Origin: Candidatus Ichthyocystis hellenicum
Lineage (GTDB): Bacteria > Pseudomonadota > Gammaproteobacteria > Burkholderiales > 2013Ark19i
Direction: 5' to 3'
Length of the DNA: 64,000 nt
Assembly (NCBI RefSeq): GCF_001460935.1
Contig: NZ_LN906597.1
Coordinates: 544,768-608,767, forward strand
Shown here piece after piece: positions 61,626 to 64,000 of the stretch; the stretch's first letter is position 1, and each line of letters starts with the position of its first letter. A program made the position numbers and the translations under genes. The notes beneath the pieces are model-generated. The model made no database searches. It was not told where the DNA came from and saw only the letters and a list, made by a program, of their open reading frames with translations.

Positions 61626-61916
61626 TTAAATGATCCTATCTCCAAGTATCGTTTTGATTTTTTTCTCTATTGCTGTTGTTAGAGCACTGCGTATAAACGA
61701 TTGCATCGACAGTGGTGTATTAGCTGAAATAAAGCGAAGCTTTTCGAGCTCGCACTCCGATAGCCGAAGGTTGAACTGCTCTGTTTTTTTGTCCGTTCTC
61801 TTACCCTCCCAAGGAAGACGAGTTTTCCTTGAGGCTCTCTGTTGGGTGCAGAGAATGCGAAGGTTGTCTCTGTTTGTCCTTCTGATACTGGTTGTGGAGG
61901 AGATCTTCTTTTTCAT
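61626..61916 (-). CDS. Ribbon-helix-helix-like small protein
   Basis: 96 residues. C-terminal half EQFNLRLSECELEKLRFIS followed by NTPLSMQSFIRSALTTAIEK has the beta strand and two helices of Arc/CopG-like DNA-binding proteins. N-terminal half is basic and unstructured. No toxin or operator gene adjacent, so an antitoxin role is unsupported. Convergent with recR. Confidence 0.6.
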   Translation of the reverse strand: MKKKISSTTSIRRTNRDNLRILCTQQRASRKTRLPWEGKRTDKKTEQFNLRLSECELEKLRFISANTPLSMQSFIRSALTTAIEKKIKTILGDRII

Positions 61917-62047
61917 CTAAGTTTCCGGATGTTCTCCTGACGGTTTCAGATAACGAGCATACTAATACAATGATACCATTTTTCAGCTAATGTTAGGGGC
62001 AATGGATAACAAGGTTGTTTTTATTTAAAAAAAACAGCCATAATTTG

Positions 62048-62076
62048 TTGACTCGGTGCTGCTAATGCTGTGTAAT
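62048..62076 (+). promoter_or_regulatory. Sigma-70-type promoter for rplM-rpsI
   Basis: TTGACT, 17-bp spacer, TGTAAT, 30 bp ahead of the rplM start. Best promoter match in this intergenic region. Confidence 0.6.
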
Positions 62077-62106
62077 CTCACATTTTGCGGTCCGCGTGGG
62101 TGAGTT

Positions 62107-62529
62107 ATGAAGACCTGTTCTGCTAAATTAAGTGAGATTAAACGTCGGTGGATTTTGATTGATGCCTCCGGTAAGGTGCTGGGTCGCTTGGCCAGTGATT
62201 GTGCTGGTATTTTGAGAGGTAAGAACCGAGTTGAGTATACACCTCACATTGATACCGGTGATTTTTTGGTGATAGTTAACGCCAGCAAAATTATTTTGAC
62301 GGGCAATAAGATGTCTCAGAAGAAGTATTATCGACACTCTGGATATCCTGGTGGTTTATACGAGAGAACTTTTTCTGAGATGGTGGATAAAGATGCTAGC
62401 AAGGTTATTTTTTTGGCAATTCGTGGTATGTTGCCCAAAGGTCCTCTTGGTAGAGATATGTTGCGCAAATGTAAGATTTATAACGGTTGTGATCATCCTC
62501 ATGCGGCACAGCAGCCGCAGCCTTTGTGA
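62107..62529 (+). CDS. rplM: 50S ribosomal protein L13
   Basis: 140 residues. Starts MKTCSAK, then [16 protein letters not shown] and the motif [18 protein letters not shown]. Normal length. rpsI follows 33 bp later. Confidence 0.97.
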   Translation: MKTCSAKLSEIKRRWILIDASGKVLGRLASDCAGILRGKNRVEYTPHIDTGDFLVIVNASKIILTGNKMSQKKYYRHSGYPGGLYERTFSEMVDKDASKVIFLAIRGMLPKGPLGRDMLRKCKIYNGCDHPHAAQQPQPL

Positions 62530-62562
62530 GGGTGTGTTATTTTTGGAGGTGTGGTGAGATAA

Positions 62563-62955
62563 ATGATAGGTGATTACTATTATGGTACGGGTCGTCGTAA
62601 GACCTCCGTCGCTCGTGTCTTTTTGAAGTTGGGGTCGGGTAAGGTAGAAGTTAACGGCTTGCCTCTCGATAGGTATTTTTCTCGTGAAACCGGTAGGATG
62701 GTTGTTTGTCAGCCGTTGGTATTGGTTGGAGTTTCCGATTCTGTCGATATTAAAGTTAACGTTCACGGTGGTGGTGAGTCTGGTCAGGCGGGTGCTATTC
62801 GTCATGGTCTATCTCGTGCTTTGGTGGAATATGATCCGTCTTTGAAGCCTCAATTATCTGCTGCTGGTTTTATCACCAGGGATGCACGCAAGGTTGAGCG
62901 CAAGAAGGTTGGTTTGCACAAGGCTAGAAGGCGTAAGCAGTTTTCGAAACGGTAA
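62563..62955 (+). CDS. rpsI: 30S ribosomal protein S9
   Basis: 130 residues. [14 protein letters not shown] at the start, [17 protein letters not shown] in the middle, and C-terminal [14 protein letters not shown], which reaches the P site. Its TAA overlaps the next ATG. Confidence 0.97.
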   Translation: MIGDYYYGTGRRKTSVARVFLKLGSGKVEVNGLPLDRYFSRETGRMVVCQPLVLVGVSDSVDIKVNVHGGGESGQAGAIRHGLSRALVEYDPSLKPQLSAAGFITRDARKVERKKVGLHKARRRKQFSKR

Positions 62956-63530
62956 TGAGAAATACCTGGTGGCGGAAGTTTTTTCTGGTTCTTTTCGTCA
63001 GTTGCTTTTTGTTCATTTCTTACAGTTTTGTAGTGTCCTCTCGTTGCCATTTTGGTGAGGACTATTCGTCGTCGGAGAGGTCCTATTTTATTAGTGCCTT
63101 GATGAGGAGGCTGGATGCTTTGGAGAAAGAGAATCTGGAATTAAAAGAAAGGATAGAATCTTATTCCATATTAGGTGGTGTTTCTTCGCGTCGTTCTTCC
63201 TTTATTGACGTTTCTAATTTTCGTGTTAGCTATGATGGTTCCTATTATTCCTACTACGCTTTGGTTTCTGTTGGTAGGGGAGTTAAGGAAAGACAGTTTT
63301 CTTTAAACTTCTTTGTTGAGTGTGATTGGCAATCTCAGAGCGGTTTGCGATCTCGTTCTGTGTGCTCTCCTTCAGGATCCTTGAGTTTCCGTTATTTTTC
63401 CGAGATCCATGGAAGATTAGCTTTCGGCAGCGATCACACTCATGACCGGCTTTTGCGTGTAACTCTTACGGTTAAGGATAGGAATTCTTCGGCTAAGAAA
63501 ACGAGCGTTTTTGATTATAGTTCTTCCTAG
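62955..63530 (+). CDS. Membrane-anchored coiled-coil protein (possibly DUF6776-like)
   Basis: 191 residues. One N-terminal TM (about 9-27), then RRLDALEKENLELKERIESY as a coiled coil, then a beta-rich periplasmic part. A protein of this layout sits near erpA in several Betaproteobacteria, from memory. No function known. Start overlaps rpsI stop (TAATG). Confidence 0.65.
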   Translation: MRNTWWRKFFLVLFVSCFLFISYSFVVSSRCHFGEDYSSSERSYFISALMRRLDALEKENLELKERIESYSILGGVSSRRSSFIDVSNFRVSYDGSYYSYYALVSVGRGVKERQFSLNFFVECDWQSQSGLRSRSVCSPSGSLSFRYFSEIHGRLAFGSDHTHDRLLRVTLTVKDRNSSAKKTSVFDYSSS

Positions 63531-63568
63531 AATAGAGTCTTTTTGCTCGAGTAGAAGGAGTGTAGATA

Positions 63569-63913
63569 ATGGGTGAACTCTTTGTCCCTGTTATAAATTT
63601 TTCTGATTCTGCTGTTACCAGAGTTAAGGACCTTATGAATGAAGAAGGGAATCCAAGCCTGAAGTTGCGTGTTTTTATCACCGGCGGTGGTTGTTCTGGT
63701 TTTCAGTATGGATTTACCTTTGATGAAGTGATCAACGATGACGACTTTGTCCTCGAAAAGGGCGATGTGGTACTTTTGGTTGACTCAATGAGCTATCAAT
63801 ATCTTCAGGGCGCTGACATAGATTACGTTGATGATCTTGAGGGAGCACAGTTTACTATTAAAAATCCAAATGCCAAAACTACATGCGGTTGCGGTTCTTC
63901 ATTCTCTATATGA
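63569..63913 (+). CDS. erpA: Iron-sulfur cluster insertion protein ErpA
   Basis: 114 residues, A-type carrier. The three cluster cysteines are in GGGCSGFQY and CGCGSSF at the C-terminus. [23 protein letters not shown] is the family's middle segment. Transfers Fe-S clusters to target enzymes, including those of the isoprenoid and respiratory pathways. GAAGGAG upstream. Confidence 0.95.
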   Translation: MGELFVPVINFSDSAVTRVKDLMNEEGNPSLKLRVFITGGGCSGFQYGFTFDEVINDDDFVLEKGDVVLLVDSMSYQYLQGADIDYVDDLEGAQFTIKNPNAKTTCGCGSSFSI

Positions 63914-64000
63914 TTTCTGCTTCTATGTATTCTTTGGGTATTTTTTCTTCAACTGTGGCGATAATTGCCAGTCTAGCTGGAATGCTCAGAGTGTACAGAT
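63906..64000 (-). CDS. C-terminal end of a minus-strand gene (cut by window)
   Basis: Thirty codons open from the window edge to TAG at 63906, ending [12 protein letters not shown]. Overlaps erpA's end by 8 bp. Too short to name, and it may be a chance frame. Confidence 0.35.
   Translation of the reverse strand, partial: LYTLSIPARLAIIATVEEKIPKEYIEAEII

Noticed and set aside
61630-61920. Plus-strand 96-codon frame antisense to the ribbon-helix-helix gene
   Set aside because: The minus-strand product has a recognisable DNA-binding pattern, while the plus-strand one reads as hydrophobic/serine-rich shadow.

Overview
The window looks like a chromosomal stretch of a host-associated betaproteobacterium. 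The 16S/23S rRNA sequences look betaproteobacterial, and gene neighbourhoods such as ccsB-resB-cytochrome c4-engB-hemB and rplM-rpsI-(membrane protein)-erpA are familiar from Burkholderiales and Neisseriales. Base composition is AT-rich, intergenic DNA in part of the window is decaying, and there is a tandem family of small two-helix membrane proteins. The last trait resembles the bilobed hydrophobic proteins of inclusion-forming intracellular bacteria. Fish epitheliocystis betaproteobacteria of the Ichthyocystis type are one candidate, but that is inference only. Layout: 1-8577 holds a truncated MidA-type methyltransferase, ttcA and a five-gene efflux cluster (adaptor, RND permease, PCMT-like methyltransferase, rhodanese, TolC). 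8604-17604 is the accessory region. It has eight minus-strand paralogous genes of unknown function, each with a short shared N-terminal motif, an acidic variable middle and a C-terminal two-helix hairpin, and between them lie decayed gene copies, duplicated intergenic blocks and an apparent remnant of a phage/plasmid-type DNA methylase. 18135-32536 is housekeeping: gshB, a TPR protein, cytochrome c maturation (ccsB, resB) with a diheme cytochrome c, engB, hemB, anmK, tyrS, dusA, plsC, glyS and glyQ. 32664-38096 is an rRNA operon (16S, tRNA-Ile, 23S, 5S, terminator). Each end carries a perfect tandem duplication of exactly 127 bp, best explained as contig overlaps left in by a k=127 assembly. 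38230-46692 is a fatty-acid uptake and beta-oxidation cluster: fadE, thiolase, hydratase/dehydrogenase fusion, FadL-type porin, rhodanese and 3-hydroxybutyryl-CoA dehydrogenase. tRNA-Met, tRNA-Ser, a threonine dehydratase-like enzyme and glnA follow. 49578-58744 holds a degenerate metallophosphoesterase and a minus-strand conjugation-type secretion cluster (trbB-C-D-E-J-L). The cluster lacks trbF/G/I and a coupling protein in this window, and it is headed by a LapD-like protein with degenerate GGDEF and EAL domains. 58894-64000 returns to core genes: dnaX, ybaB, recR, a ribbon-helix-helix protein, rplM, rpsI, a membrane-anchored coiled-coil protein and erpA. The biology read from this is an organism that scavenges host fatty acids, keeps a core translation, haem and cytochrome c apparatus, and spends accessory coding on a diversifying family of hairpin membrane proteins. 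The possible link between that family and the partial secretion system is untested.
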